From: Arthrobacter bambusae
Lineage (GTDB): Bacteria > Actinomycetota > Actinomycetes > Actinomycetales > Micrococcaceae
Reading direction: 5' to 3'
Assembly (NCBI RefSeq): GCF_022606295.1
Contig: NZ_JAHHZS010000003.1
Span: 1 to 64,000 of the forward strand
Length of the DNA: 64,000 bases
Shown here: positions 7,530-16,300 of the stretch, piece after piece
How the letters are laid out: each line of letters opens with the position of its first letter
How positions within the stretch are numbered: position 1 is the stretch's first letter
Notes under the pieces: generated by a model
Database searches by the model: none
The model's input: only the letters and a program-made list of their open reading frames with translations
Told to the model about the DNA's origin: nothing
Translations under genes and position numbers: made by a program

Positions 7530-8924
7530 TCAGTTGCTTGTCTCCGTTGAACCGGCGGCCGCGGCCGCTGGCCCTGCACTGAGCATCGACGTCCAGATCT
7601 GCGGGAATTCGGGCATGGTCTTGGACGTCGTCGCGATGTCTTCGACCCGGACACCCTCGACGGCGAGCCCAAGGATGGCGCCCGCCGTAGCCATGCGGTG
7701 GTCGGCGTAGCTATGCACGACGCCGGAGTGCAGCGCTGCGGGCCGGATTACCAGGCCGTCGCTGGTTTCCTCGGCGTCGCCGCCAAGCCGGTTGATTTCG
7801 GCGACGAGCGCGGCCAGCCTGTCCGTCTCGTGTCCGCGCAGGTGCGCGATGCCGGTGAGCCGGGAAGGGCTGGTTGCCAAGGCGCACAATGCCGCTACCG
7901 TGGGGGCGAGTTCGCTCGTTTCGTCGAAGTCCGCGCCCAGGATCTCGGAACCGCCGGTGACTGTCAGGGTCCCGTTGTCCAGCGTGACGGTAGCGCCCAT
8001 GGTGGCAAGAATGTTCCGCCAGAGATCTCCGACTTGCGTGGTGCTGGCAGGCCAGTTGGGGATCCGCACGGTTCCCTTCGTGGCGAGCGCCGCGGCGAGG
8101 AAGGGACCCGCGTTGGAGAGGTCCTGTTCGATTCGCTCGTCGAACGCCTGGATGGCGCCGGGGGAGACTCGCCAATGGTTCGGCACGGAGTCATCTACCT
8201 GGACTCCAACCCCGCGCAGGACCGCCACAGTCATGTTGATGTGGTCGAGGCTCGGCACGGGCTTGCCGACATGCTCGAGGTGCAGGCCCTCTTCGAAACG
8301 GGCACCGACGAGCAGCAGGGCGGAGACGAACTGCGAGGAAGCGCTCGCGTCGATCACCAAGTGGCCACCGCGCACTGAGCCCGTGCCGGAGACCTTGAAC
8401 GGCAAGGAGCCCGGCGCCTTCCCGTCCATGGCGCTGACGTCCACTCCGAGGGTCCGGAGGGCTTCGATGATGGTGCCCATGGGACGCTGGCGTGCGTGCG
8501 GATCGCCGTCAAACACCGAAGCGCCGTTGCGAAGTGCCGCAAGCGGCGGCACGAAGCGCATGACCGTGCCGGCCAGGCCGCAGTCGATGGCGGTCTCCGA
8601 TGCCGCCGCCGCAGGGTCGATCGGGGTGACTTCAAGGTCCGGTCCGTACTGTCCATCGCCGGGAACCTCTGTAATGGTGGCGCCAAGCCGGCGCAGGGCC
8701 TCGACCATCAGCGCCGAATCGCGCGAATGCAAGGGTGCACGCAACCTGCTGGGGCCGTTGGCCAATGCCGCCAGGACCAGATAGCGGTTGGTCAGCGACT
8801 TCGAACCAGGAACCGTGACCGTGGCATCCACAGGGTGGCTGGCGAAGGGTGCGGGCCACAGGGGAAGCGCGGAAGCTGTGCTCGTCCCTGAATCGTCTGT
8901 CTGCGTGGCGGGGGTTCCTGGCAT
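7530..8924 (-). CDS. aroA: 3-phosphoshikimate 1-carboxyvinyltransferase (EPSP synthase)
   Basis: 464 residues. It transfers enolpyruvyl from PEP to shikimate-3-phosphate in the shikimate pathway for aromatic amino acids. The N-terminal substrate motif PGSKSLTNRYLVLAALA, the second-domain LAGTVMRFVPPLAAL and ASASSQFVSALLL are all present, as is the late HETDRLAAL. It is about 30 residues longer at the N-terminus than E. coli AroA, with a low-complexity lead. The gene is the first or second of a leftward operon with rsgA. doxX ends 7 nt upstream of its ATG, so doxX-aroA-rsgA may be one transcript. The aroA-sigR neighbourhood is conserved in high-GC actinobacteria. Confidence 0.93.
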   Translation of the reverse strand: MPGTPATQTDDSGTSTASALPLWPAPFASHPVDATVTVPGSKSLTNRYLVLAALANGPSRLRAPLHSRDSALMVEALRRLGATITEVPGDGQYGPDLEVTPIDPAAAASETAIDCGLAGTVMRFVPPLAALRNGASVFDGDPHARQRPMGTIIEALRTLGVDVSAMDGKAPGSLPFKVSGTGSVRGGHLVIDASASSQFVSALLLVGARFEEGLHLEHVGKPVPSLDHINMTVAVLRGVGVQVDDSVPNHWRVSPGAIQAFDERIEQDLSNAGPFLAAALATKGTVRIPNWPASTTQVGDLWRNILATMGATVTLDNGTLTVTGGSEILGADFDETSELAPTVAALCALATSPSRLTGIAHLRGHETDRLAALVAEINRLGGDAEETSDGLVIRPAALHSGVVHSYADHRMATAGAILGLAVEGVRVEDIATTSKTMPEFPQIWTSMLSAGPAAAAAGSTETSN

Positions 8925-8930
8925 GCTTCC

Positions 8931-9446
8931 TTATGCTCCAACTGCGTTGTCTACGGCCTTGCGGACGGCCCGGTCTGTCTTCTTGAACTGCTTGCCTGTG
9001 GCCTTCTTGGCGTCGATGGCGAGGTGTTCGGCGCGCCATGCGAGGCTCGGTTTGCCGGCAGTGTCGACGGCGGCAAGGAGAACCCCGCCGGTCAGGGAAA
9101 TGTTCTTGAGCAACTGGGCGCGACGGGCGAGCCGGCCTTCCTTCGTGCTGATGTCGGCAGAACGCCACTCAACAAAGGTGTTCAGGACCGAGATCCCCGC
9201 AAGCAGCGTTGCCGAGAACCGGGAGCACTTGCCGAGGGCGAGCAGGGCGCCTGCCCCCACCTGGGTGCCGCCAATGAGCCGCGCCAGCATCTTCTCGTTC
9301 GCCGGGAAAGGTAGCGACTCGGAAGCGCGGCGGAGCAGCGGAGAGAGCTGCTTGGCTGTGTCATCCGCATTCTTGAGCTTGTCCAGCCCTGCGACGACAA
9401 AACTGGAAGCCAACATTGGCCTGGCGAGAAAACGGACGAGGGACAT
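8931..9446 (-). CDS. DoxX-family membrane protein
   Basis: 171 residues with four hydrophobic stretches of the DoxX type. The N-terminal SLVRFLARPMLASSFVVAGLD contains the family pattern of a first helix followed by a short loop. The C-terminal 40 residues are soluble and lysine-rich, which is longer than minimal DoxX proteins. DoxX relatives take part in redox or sulfur stress at the membrane (for example with SodA and SseA in mycobacteria). A stress role fits its position divergent from sigR but is not shown here. I chose the ATG at 9444-9446 because AGGAGG precedes it by 7 nt; the frame is open upstream, but those residues look non-coding. Confidence 0.82.
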   Translation of the reverse strand: MSLVRFLARPMLASSFVVAGLDKLKNADDTAKQLSPLLRRASESLPFPANEKMLARLIGGTQVGAGALLALGKCSRFSATLLAGISVLNTFVEWRSADISTKEGRLARRAQLLKNISLTGGVLLAAVDTAGKPSLAWRAEHLAIDAKKATGKQFKKTDRAVRKAVDNAVGA

Positions 9447-9547
9447 GTCTTTGCCTCCTGGATGGCTTGCCACGGTGTTCAGGTGGTGCTGCGTTGAAGT
9501 GGTGCGGTGTTCACGGGGTGCAGTCGGATCTAGTCTTGCATCTTTGC

Positions 9548-9573
9548 GGAATATTTGCCCGGAGCTTGCCGTT
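9548..9573 (+). promoter_or_regulatory. SigR-dependent autoregulatory promoter
   Basis: GGAAT (9548-9552), an 18-nt spacer and GTT (9571-9573) match the recognition sequence of actinobacterial SigR/SigH exactly. It lies about 180 nt upstream of the sigR ATG, so thiol-oxidative stress should amplify sigR-rsrA transcription. The predicted transcript starts near 9580 and would include upstream in-frame start codons. Confidence 0.8.
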
Positions 9574-9754
9574 GTCAGAAGAAGGTGCGGTTTGGGCCGG
9601 ACCTTGGATTGTGGCGTGTGCGTTGTGCCGCGCTTAGTCGTGTCGTTTGAGTGGAGATGGTTTTTTGGCCTTGGTGAAGGACCGCGAAGGACGCTTGGCG
9701 CGTGCGCGGGAGCTGCCACTGGACTCCCGGCGGGTGACAGTAGACTTGGATGCA

Positions 9755-10504
9755 ATGAGCACCATGGATCCGGCCGCAGCGGCCATGTACAAAGCAGCGA
9801 CGGAAGTCACGGACGCAACGTCCGACGGCGACGCAACTGTTGAGGCCGACGTCGAGATGGCAGTGGACTTCGCAAGCGAGACGCCCGAACAGCGGAGGGC
9901 CCGCTTCGAACGGGACGCCATGCAATATGTCGACCAGCTCTATTCGGCTGCCATGCGCATGGCCAGGAATCCGTCAGACGCCGAGGACCTGGTCCAGGAG
10001 GCCTACACCAAGGCATTCTCGGCCTTCCACCAGTACAAGCCGGGTACCAACCTCAAGGCGTGGCTGTACCGCATCCTGACCAACACGTACATCAACCTGT
10101 ACCGGAAGCGACAGCGCGAACCGTTGCAGTCGAATTCGGACTCCATCGAAGACTGGCAGCTGGCGCGGGCGGAATCCCATACATCCGCGGGGCTGCGCTC
10201 TGCGGAGGCGGAAGCTCTGGATCATTTGCCCGACTCGGACGTGAAGAGCGCGCTGCAGTCCATTCCGGAGGAATTCCGGCTCGCGGTGTACTTCGCTGAC
10301 GTCGAGGGCTTCGCATACAAAGAAATATCAGACATCATGAATACCCCGATCGGCACGGTCATGTCCCGGCTTCATCGCGGCAGGAAGATGTTGCGCGATC
10401 TGCTGGCGGATTACGCCGCAGAACGGGGAATCAGCGCCGGCGCGGAAGAAAAGGCCTTGGCCGTGGGCGCGGCCACAAGCAAAAAACAGGAGAAAAGGAA
10501 ATGA
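9755..10504 (+). CDS. sigR: ECF sigma factor of the thiol-oxidative stress response
   Basis: 249 residues from the ATG chosen here. Region 2 (about 55-125) contains [20 protein letters not shown] and the promoter-melting segment [21 protein letters not shown]. Region 4 (about 165-220) contains the helix-turn-helix [26 protein letters not shown]. These are hallmark SigR/SigH sequences. The factor directs thioredoxin, mycothiol and protein-quality genes when thiols are oxidised, and is held by RsrA otherwise. The frame is open upstream to a TTG at 9647, with a GTG at 9674. Transcripts from the autoregulatory promoter could therefore yield a form longer by 27-36 residues, as is known for SigR' in Streptomyces. 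It overlaps rsrA by 4 nt. Confidence 0.92.
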   Translation: MSTMDPAAAAMYKAATEVTDATSDGDATVEADVEMAVDFASETPEQRRARFERDAMQYVDQLYSAAMRMARNPSDAEDLVQEAYTKAFSAFHQYKPGTNLKAWLYRILTNTYINLYRKRQREPLQSNSDSIEDWQLARAESHTSAGLRSAEAEALDHLPDSDVKSALQSIPEEFRLAVYFADVEGFAYKEISDIMNTPIGTVMSRLHRGRKMLRDLLADYAAERGISAGAEEKALAVGAATSKKQEKRK

Positions 10505-10758
10505 GCTGCCAAGGATTGGGCGACTGCGACGATGCTCGGATGCAGCGTATCTACGAGTACCTCGATGGTGCGTTGACCCGCGAGGACATCGCGGAGATCA
10601 AAGTGCATCTGGAAGACTGCCCGGAGTGCACCGAGCAATACGACCTTGAGTGCGTCATCCGTACTGTGGTGAAGCGCTCCTGTACGGAAGCGGCTCCTGA
10701 GAATCTCAAGAACTCGATCCTGGACAGGATCCACGCTATGAAGTCCGTGGACGTCTAA
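10501..10758 (+). CDS. rsrA: Zinc-binding anti-sigma factor RsrA
   Basis: 85 residues. RsrA binds SigR and releases it when its cysteines form a disulfide. The ZAS signature HxxxCxxC is present as HLEDCPEC (about residues 35-42). An N-terminal Cys3 and further cysteines at about residues 9, 51 and 61 offer redox partners. The ATGA overlap with sigR implies translational coupling and equal dosage. There is no membrane segment, so it is a soluble cytosolic anti-sigma factor. A strong hairpin follows it. Confidence 0.92.
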   Translation: MSCQGLGDCDDARMQRIYEYLDGALTREDIAEIKVHLEDCPECTEQYDLECVIRTVVKRSCTEAAPENLKNSILDRIHAMKSVDV

Positions 10759-10774
10759 GAGCCTGGAACGGCAA

Positions 10775-10806
10775 GGGCCCCGGAAACCTGATGGTTTCCG
10801 GGGCCC
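10775..10806. terminator. Strong hairpin between rsrA and bL37 genes
   Basis: A perfect 14-bp stem (GGGCCCCGGAAACC arm) with a TGAT loop lies in the convergent gap. It has no good T-run on either side, so it is a likely bidirectional stop aided by stem strength. Confidence 0.7.
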
Positions 10807-10837
10807 TCCGCATTAAGTCTTACGCTAAGCCGCTGGC

Positions 10838-10912
10838 TTAGGTGTTGGGACGCTTGCCGTGGTTTGCGCCGCCGCGCTTACGGTCACGACGCTTACGTGC
10901 ACGCTTGCTCAT
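10838..10912 (-). CDS. Ribosomal protein bL37 (24 aa)
   Basis: A 24-residue, extremely basic peptide that begins MSKRARKRRDRKRGG and ends NHGKRPNT. This is the actinobacterial large-subunit protein bL37, first seen in mycobacterial ribosome structures. AAGGAGG lies 6 nt upstream of the ATG, a near-ideal ribosome-binding site as expected for a highly expressed ribosomal gene. It is convergent with rsrA, an arrangement that recurs in actinobacteria. It is easily missed by gene callers because of its size. The open frame extends upstream, but those residues are not protein-like. Confidence 0.9.
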   Translation of the reverse strand: MSKRARKRRDRKRGGANHGKRPNT

Positions 10913-11039
10913 AGCTGGCCTCCTTAGATTCTTGATACTCAATAAAGCTGCCCTCCAGTCTCCCACATCCGGGGGCCGCCCCGCGAACCGCGGGCTGGGA
11001 CCCAAGGGAAAGAGGGCTGCCCCAGCAGGAAGCCCGGGC

Positions 11040-11654
11040 CTAGCCCCGCAGGGAATTCCGGATGGAGATCCTGGCCTGGTCCAGGACCGTCCGCACGGTC
11101 TCAAGGGCGATCGGAGTCAAGGCCTTGGAGCCGGCGTGCTGTCGCAACTCCACGCGGATGTCGTCGCGGAAGGACTGGACCATCATTTCGGCTTCCTTCA
11201 GGATGCGGTGTCCCTCCGGAGAGTAGCTTCCGGCCCACGACTGGAATTCCGCGGACTTCGCGTTGGCTCTGGCGGCTTCGGCGGTCGCGGCGAGGTCTGC
11301 GCGCAGGCCGCGCATGTTGCTGCGGATGTCGTCGCGGAGGTTATCGGCCAACCGTCGCACGGAGGCCGAGATGTTGTCCTCGACGTCGGCGAGTTCCTGC
11401 CGCCGGCTGTTGAGTTCCGCCAGTCCCGCCGCGGTGATGGAGTAGTTGGTGCGGCGCCCGTCGCTGCTCGTCGCTACCAGTCCTTCCTCCTCGAGTTTGC
11501 CGAGGCGCGGGTAGATGGTTCCGGCGCTGGGGGAGTAGGTCCCCCCGAAGCGTTCGCCGAGGGCCTTGATGAGCTCGTAGCCGTGCTTGGGGCCCGATTC
11601 CAGGAGCGCCAGCAGATAGAGCCGCAGGGCTCCGTGGGCGAAGACGGGCGGCAT
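11040..11654 (-). CDS. PadR-family transcriptional regulator
   Basis: 204 residues. The winged-helix PadR domain (about 1-85) contains LRLYLLALLESGPKHGYELI, then the recognition region YSPSAGTIYPRLGKLEEEGLV. The C-terminal part (about 85-204) is helical and charged, as in the dimerising coiled region of PadR group members. The start codon overlaps the stop of the upstream DUF4097 gene (TGATG), so both are made from one transcript. The likely target is its own operon, through the tandem site at 12532-12565. The ligand is unknown. Confidence 0.87.
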   Translation of the reverse strand: MPPVFAHGALRLYLLALLESGPKHGYELIKALGERFGGTYSPSAGTIYPRLGKLEEEGLVATSSDGRRTNYSITAAGLAELNSRRQELADVEDNISASVRRLADNLRDDIRSNMRGLRADLAATAEAARANAKSAEFQSWAGSYSPEGHRILKEAEMMVQSFRDDIRVELRQHAGSKALTPIALETVRTVLDQARISIRNSLRG

Positions 11655-12502
11655 CAGACTTCCTCTTCTCCGGGGACCGAGTGCGTTGTTCCGGGTGTTG
11701 GCGCACCGCCATGGATGATGGAGGTCTTTCCGGATACCGAATTGGTGCGCGCCACCATGAGCCGCTGGTCGGGGCCGGCGATGGTCTGGACCTTTCCGCC
11801 GGACTGGGCGTACAGCTGGTCGTCGATCATCACAGTGCCGCTCGCCGTTTTGGCGACGATATCCACGCCGACGTCATGCGGGAGGCGGATGGTGAGGTCG
11901 CCTGAAACGGAATTGGCTCCGAAATCCTGGGTATAGCCGTGAAGGTCGAAGCTGAGGTCTCCGCTGACAGTATTGGCCCGGATGTTCTTGAAGCGGCCCG
12001 ACGCCGTGACTTCGCCCGAGACGCTCTTGGCTGTCATGACGCCGTCGTGGTTGCGGGCGATGACTTCGCCGCTGACAGTGTTGACGTGAAGCTCGCCCCG
12101 CGTACCGTCCGCGAGGACGGACCCGGACACCGTGTTGAGGCGGATATGGCCGCTGACGCCGGAGACCATGCCGTCACCGCCCACGGTTCCCGCTTCGACA
12201 TCGACGCCGGCGGGCAGTGCGATGCTGATGGCGATCGTGTTGGTGCTGGTGTTGTTGACGGTCCCCATGAGGTTGCGGAACCAGCCCTGCGGGCCGTGCA
12301 ATTGGTGGCGGACTTCGAGCCGGTCGTCAACGAGGCTGACGCTCAATGGGTCGCCGGCGATTTCCGAGACTTCGATCCGGGTGATTGCTTCGTCGTGCGC
12401 GACGACGTCGAAACGGCCCTTGACGATCCCCAGCTTGAGTGAGCGGACGCCGTCGACGTCGATGGTCTGCGGACCGGTAACGGTCCAATTCTCTTCTGTC
12501 AT
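11654..12502 (-). CDS. DUF4097 beta-solenoid protein
   Basis: 282 residues. After a globular start of about 80 residues, the chain shows a repeating NTVSG/KSVSG/NSVSG pattern every 18-22 residues (about 125-240). This is the turn signature of the right-handed beta-solenoid of DUF4097. There is no signal peptide or transmembrane segment, so it appears cytosolic, unlike many DUF4097 proteins that carry a membrane anchor. It is paired with a PadR regulator, a common but uncharacterised association in actinobacteria. GGAGGGG precedes the ATG. The function is unknown; a ligand-sensing scaffold acting with PadR is inference. Confidence 0.83.
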   Translation of the reverse strand: MTEENWTVTGPQTIDVDGVRSLKLGIVKGRFDVVAHDEAITRIEVSEIAGDPLSVSLVDDRLEVRHQLHGPQGWFRNLMGTVNNTSTNTIAISIALPAGVDVEAGTVGGDGMVSGVSGHIRLNTVSGSVLADGTRGELHVNTVSGEVIARNHDGVMTAKSVSGEVTASGRFKNIRANTVSGDLSFDLHGYTQDFGANSVSGDLTIRLPHDVGVDIVAKTASGTVMIDDQLYAQSGGKVQTIAGPDQRLMVARTNSVSGKTSIIHGGAPTPGTTHSVPGEEEV

Positions 12503-12529
12503 GACCCCTCCAATGGTGCGCCATTAGTT

Positions 12530-12565
12530 GCGATATATCGCGTATGGAAATCAAGATATATCGCG
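12530..12565 (-). promoter_or_regulatory. Tandem GATATATCGCG operator of the DUF4097-padR operon
   Basis: The 11-mer GATATATCGCG occurs at 12532-12542 and again at 12555-12565, centres 23 bp apart. The first copy lies in the perfect palindrome GCGATATATCGC (12530-12541). It lies 28-63 nt upstream of the DUF4097 ATG, where a repressor would block RNA polymerase. Autoregulation by the co-transcribed PadR is the likely explanation. Confidence 0.6.
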
Positions 12566-12618
12566 AATCCCATCGTGGCAATGGGTTCTGCTGGAGGAGA
12601 GGTGTTTCTTGGTCCCGG

Positions 12619-13218
12619 TTATTCCGGCTGGGCGATCCTCAGCCATTGGAACCAGCCGCGGTGCAACACAAGCCATGCCATGAGCCCGTAGCCGGCTTGG
12701 CCCGGCGTACCGCCATTCGCGGCGAGGTCGGTGCGCCATTGTTCGTGGTTGATCAACGGCGAGAACGTGTCGACATACTGGTGGTTGCGGCGGGTGGTGA
12801 CGTCGGCGAAAGCGGCATTGAGTTCCGCGATCCGGCGGTTCTTGGCCGGGTCCAGCGTAGGCGGCGGGCCGACCACGAATACTTCGATGTTGCTTTGGGA
12901 CGCCCCATCCAGGATGTTGGCCAGATTGAGGCGGCTGCGCGCGGTGGAAAGGCCGAATTCGATGTCGCGGCCGGACAGACCGATCACGAGGCGGTTTTCG
13001 TGGACGTTGCTGAATCGCCTTCCGGCTTCGTCGAGCCAGCGCGCCGCAAGGCCTTCCGTTCCCTCCATGGGGCAGGGAAGAGAGTAGCTCTCCACGAGGA
13101 CGGAGTCCTGGGGAGTCCGCGCGAGAACCCTTCCGAGCCAGCCCAAGGCCCTGGGGTCACCGAGCCCGGCGAGTAGTTCATCACCAACAGCTGCGATGCG
13201 CAGCTTCCTGTCTTCCAC
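12619..13218 (-). CDS. SGNH/GDSL-hydrolase-like protein with lost catalytic residues
   Basis: 199 residues with the SGNH fold layout. Block I reads AAVGDELLAGLGD, block III reads GLSGRDIEFG and the last block reads NGGTPGQAGYGLM. In active members these would be GDS, GxND and DGxHP. Here the nucleophile Ser is Glu14, the Asn of block III is Arg, and the Asp and His of the triad are Asn168 and Thr171. It is therefore unlikely to be an esterase. No signal peptide is present. The GTG start has a weak GAGG site. The fold assignment is reasonably sure; its role is unknown and may be ligand binding. Confidence 0.75.
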   Translation of the reverse strand: MEDRKLRIAAVGDELLAGLGDPRALGWLGRVLARTPQDSVLVESYSLPCPMEGTEGLAARWLDEAGRRFSNVHENRLVIGLSGRDIEFGLSTARSRLNLANILDGASQSNIEVFVVGPPPTLDPAKNRRIAELNAAFADVTTRRNHQYVDTFSPLINHEQWRTDLAANGGTPGQAGYGLMAWLVLHRGWFQWLRIAQPE

Positions 13219-13304
13219 AGTTACCTCTTCACCAAACGTTGCGGTCCTTGCACTGTGTCCGGCCGGGCGGCTTGATCACCGGACACTTGTTCCATTAAAC
13301 AGAA

Positions 13305-13345
13305 CTGCCCGGCTGGAAGCGGGTATTGAACCTCCAGCCGGGCAG
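13305..13345 (-). terminator. Terminator hairpin of kgd
   Basis: A 13-bp perfect stem (CTGCCCGGCTGGA with TCCAGCCGGGCAG) and a 15-nt loop lie 9 nt past the kgd stop. On the minus strand it is followed by TTCTGTTT, a modest T-tract. Confidence 0.75.
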
Positions 13346-13353
13346 CCGCCGTC

Positions 13354-16300
13354 TTACTTGCGTTCGAATGCCTGCTTGAGCAAGGTGGCCTGCTCGGCGC
13401 TGTGGCGCTTCATGGAACCGGCCGCCGTGGAGGCCGATGCCGGACGCGAGACGAGCCGGACCGTGCGGTCCAGTGCCTGCGGCAGGTTCAGGCCGATGAA
13501 CGGCCACGGACCCTGGTTGGCGGGTTCGTCCTGCGCCCAGACGATATCGGCGTTCGGGTACTTGGCCAGTTCCGCCTCGAGCTGGGCCTGGGGCAGCGGG
13601 TACAGCTGCTCCAGGCGGATGATCGCCGTCGAGGTGTCGCCGGTCTTCTGGCGGTTGGCCAGAAGATCGTAGTAGAGCCGGCCGGAAACCAGGATCACGC
13701 GATCGACGCTCTGGGCTTGAAGGGACTCGTGCTCGCCGATGACCGGCTTGAACCCGCCCGTGGTGAAGTCCTCCACCGCAGAAGCCGCACCCTTGAGGCG
13801 CAGAAGCTGTTTCGGGGTGAAGATGATGAGCGGCTTGCGGGGACGGCTGTAGGCCTGCCGGCGCAGCAAGTGGAAGTGCGAGGCAGCGGTGGTCGGGTTC
13901 GCCACGATCATGTTGTCTTCGGCACAAAGCTGCAGGAACCGCTCGATGCGTGCGGACGAGTGGTCCGGTCCCTGGCCTTCGTAGCCGTGGGGCAGCATGA
14001 GCACGAGCGAGGAACGCTGGCCCCACTTCTGCTCGGCAGAGGAGATGAATTCGTCGATAATGGTCTGCGCACCGTTGACGAAGTCACCGAACTGGGCCTC
14101 CCACAACACCAAGGCGTCCGGGCGTTCCACGGAGTATCCGTATTCGAAGCCCATGGCTGCGTATTCCGACAACAAGGAGTCGTAGATCCACAGCTTGGCC
14201 TGATCGTTGCTCAGGTTGCCCAGCGGCATCCATTCGCTGCCGTTCGCGCGGTCGTGGAAGACGGCGTGACGCTGCACGAAGGTGCCGCGACGGGAGTCCT
14301 GGCCGGCGAGGCGGACGGGGACGCCCTCCATGACGAGCGAACCAAAGGCTGCGATCTCGCCGAAGCCCCAGTCGATGCCGCCTTCGCGGGACATCTGCTC
14401 ACGCTTCTCAAGGAGCTGCTTGAGCTTGGAGTGGACCGTGAAGCCTTCCGGAATATCGAGGTGTGCCTGGCCGATCCGCTGCAGCATTTCGGCTGAGATG
14501 GCGGTGGTGGCAGGCGCGTTGGTGCCGAAGTCCGCCTGCTGGGCGATGGGACGCTCGATGTCCGAGACCGCAGCGGAGTCCGCCGTGATGATCGGGATAG
14601 GCGAAGTCTGTGCGGCATGGGTCTCCGCGAAGACGCGCTCGAGGCGTTCCTGGTAGTCGCGCAGCAACTGTTCGGCTTCGTCCTCGGTGATGTCGCCGCG
14701 GCCGATGAGGGATTCCGTGTAGAGCTTGCGGACGGAGCGCTTGGCTTCGATGAGGTTGTACATGAGCGGCTGCGTCATCGAGGGGTCGTCGCCCTCGTTG
14801 TGTCCACGGCGGCGGTAGCACACCATGTCCACGATGACGTCCTTGTGGAAGCGCTGGCGGAACTCGTAGGCCAGTTGCGCGATGCGCACGACGGCCTCGG
14901 GGTCGTCGCCGTTCACATGGAAGATCGGGGCCTGGATCATCTTGGCAACGTCGGTGGAGTACGTCGAGGAACGCGACGACGACGGCGCGGTGGTGAAACC
15001 GACCTGGTTGTTCACGATGATGTGGATGGTTCCACCGGTGCGGTAACCACGCAGCTGGGACAGGTTGAGCGTCTCCGCCACAACGCCCTGGCCGGCAAAG
15101 GCAGCGTCACCGTGGACCATGATGGGCAGCACGGGGAAGTCCTCGCCCTGGTCCAGCCGGTCCTGCTTGGCCCGGACGATGCCCTCGAGCACGGAGTCCA
15201 CCGCTTCAAGGTGGGACGGGTTGGCGGCGAGGTAGACCTTGGTCTCATTGCCGTTGTCCGAAGTGAAGGTGCCCTCGGTGCCGAGGTGGTACTTGACGTC
15301 GCCCGAACCCTGCACGGAGCGGGGGTCCTGGGTGCCTTCGAATTCGCGGAACACCTGGGCGTACGTCTTGCCCGCGATATTTGTGAGCACGTTGAGGCGG
15401 CCGCGGTGGGCCATGCCGATCGCGACCTCGTCGAGTCCGTCGTCGGCGGCGTCGGAGATGATGGTGTCCAGCAACGGAATCAGGGATTCCCCGCCTTCGA
15501 GGGAGAAGCGCTTCTGGCCCACGAACTTGGTCTGCAGGAAGGTCTCGAAGGCCTCTGCAGCGTTGAGCTTGGAGACGATGCGCAGCTGCTCTTCGCGGCT
15601 CGGCTTGGAGTACGGGTGCTCCACCTGGTCCTGGAACCACTTGCGTTCTTCAGGCTCCTGGATGTGCATGTATTCAATGCCCGTGGTCCGGCAGTAAGCG
15701 TCGCGGAGAACGCCCAGGATGTCGCGGAACTTGAGCATCGGCCTGCCGCCGAAGCCGCCGGTGGGCCACTCGCGGTCCAGGTCCCACAGGGTGAGGCCAT
15801 ACGTCAGAACGTCGAGGTCCGGGTGCTTGCGCTGCACGTACTCAAGCGGGTTCGTGTCTGCCATGAGGTGGCCACGGACCCGGTAGGAATGGATCAGCTG
15901 CTGGATGCGGGCAACCTTGTTGATCTCGTCAGCCGGGTCGACCTGGAGGTCGGGGCTCCAGCGGACGGGCTCGTAAGGAATGCGCAGCGCTTCGAAGATC
16001 TCGTCGTAGAAGTTCTGGGCGCCCAGGAGGAGCTGGTGGACGAGCTTGAGGAACTCGCCGCTTCCGGCGCCCTGGATGACGCGGTGATCGTAGGTGGAAG
16101 TCAGCGTGAGGATCTTGCTGATGGCGTTCTGGGCGATGATCTTCTCGCTGGCGCCTTGCCATTCAGCCGGGTAGTCGAGGGCTCCGACGCCGATGATGGC
16201 GGCCTGGCCCTTGGAGAGCCGGGGCACGGAGTGCACGGTGCCGATGCCACCCGGGTTTGTGAGGGAAACGGTAGTGCCTGCGTGGTCGTCCGCCGTGAGC

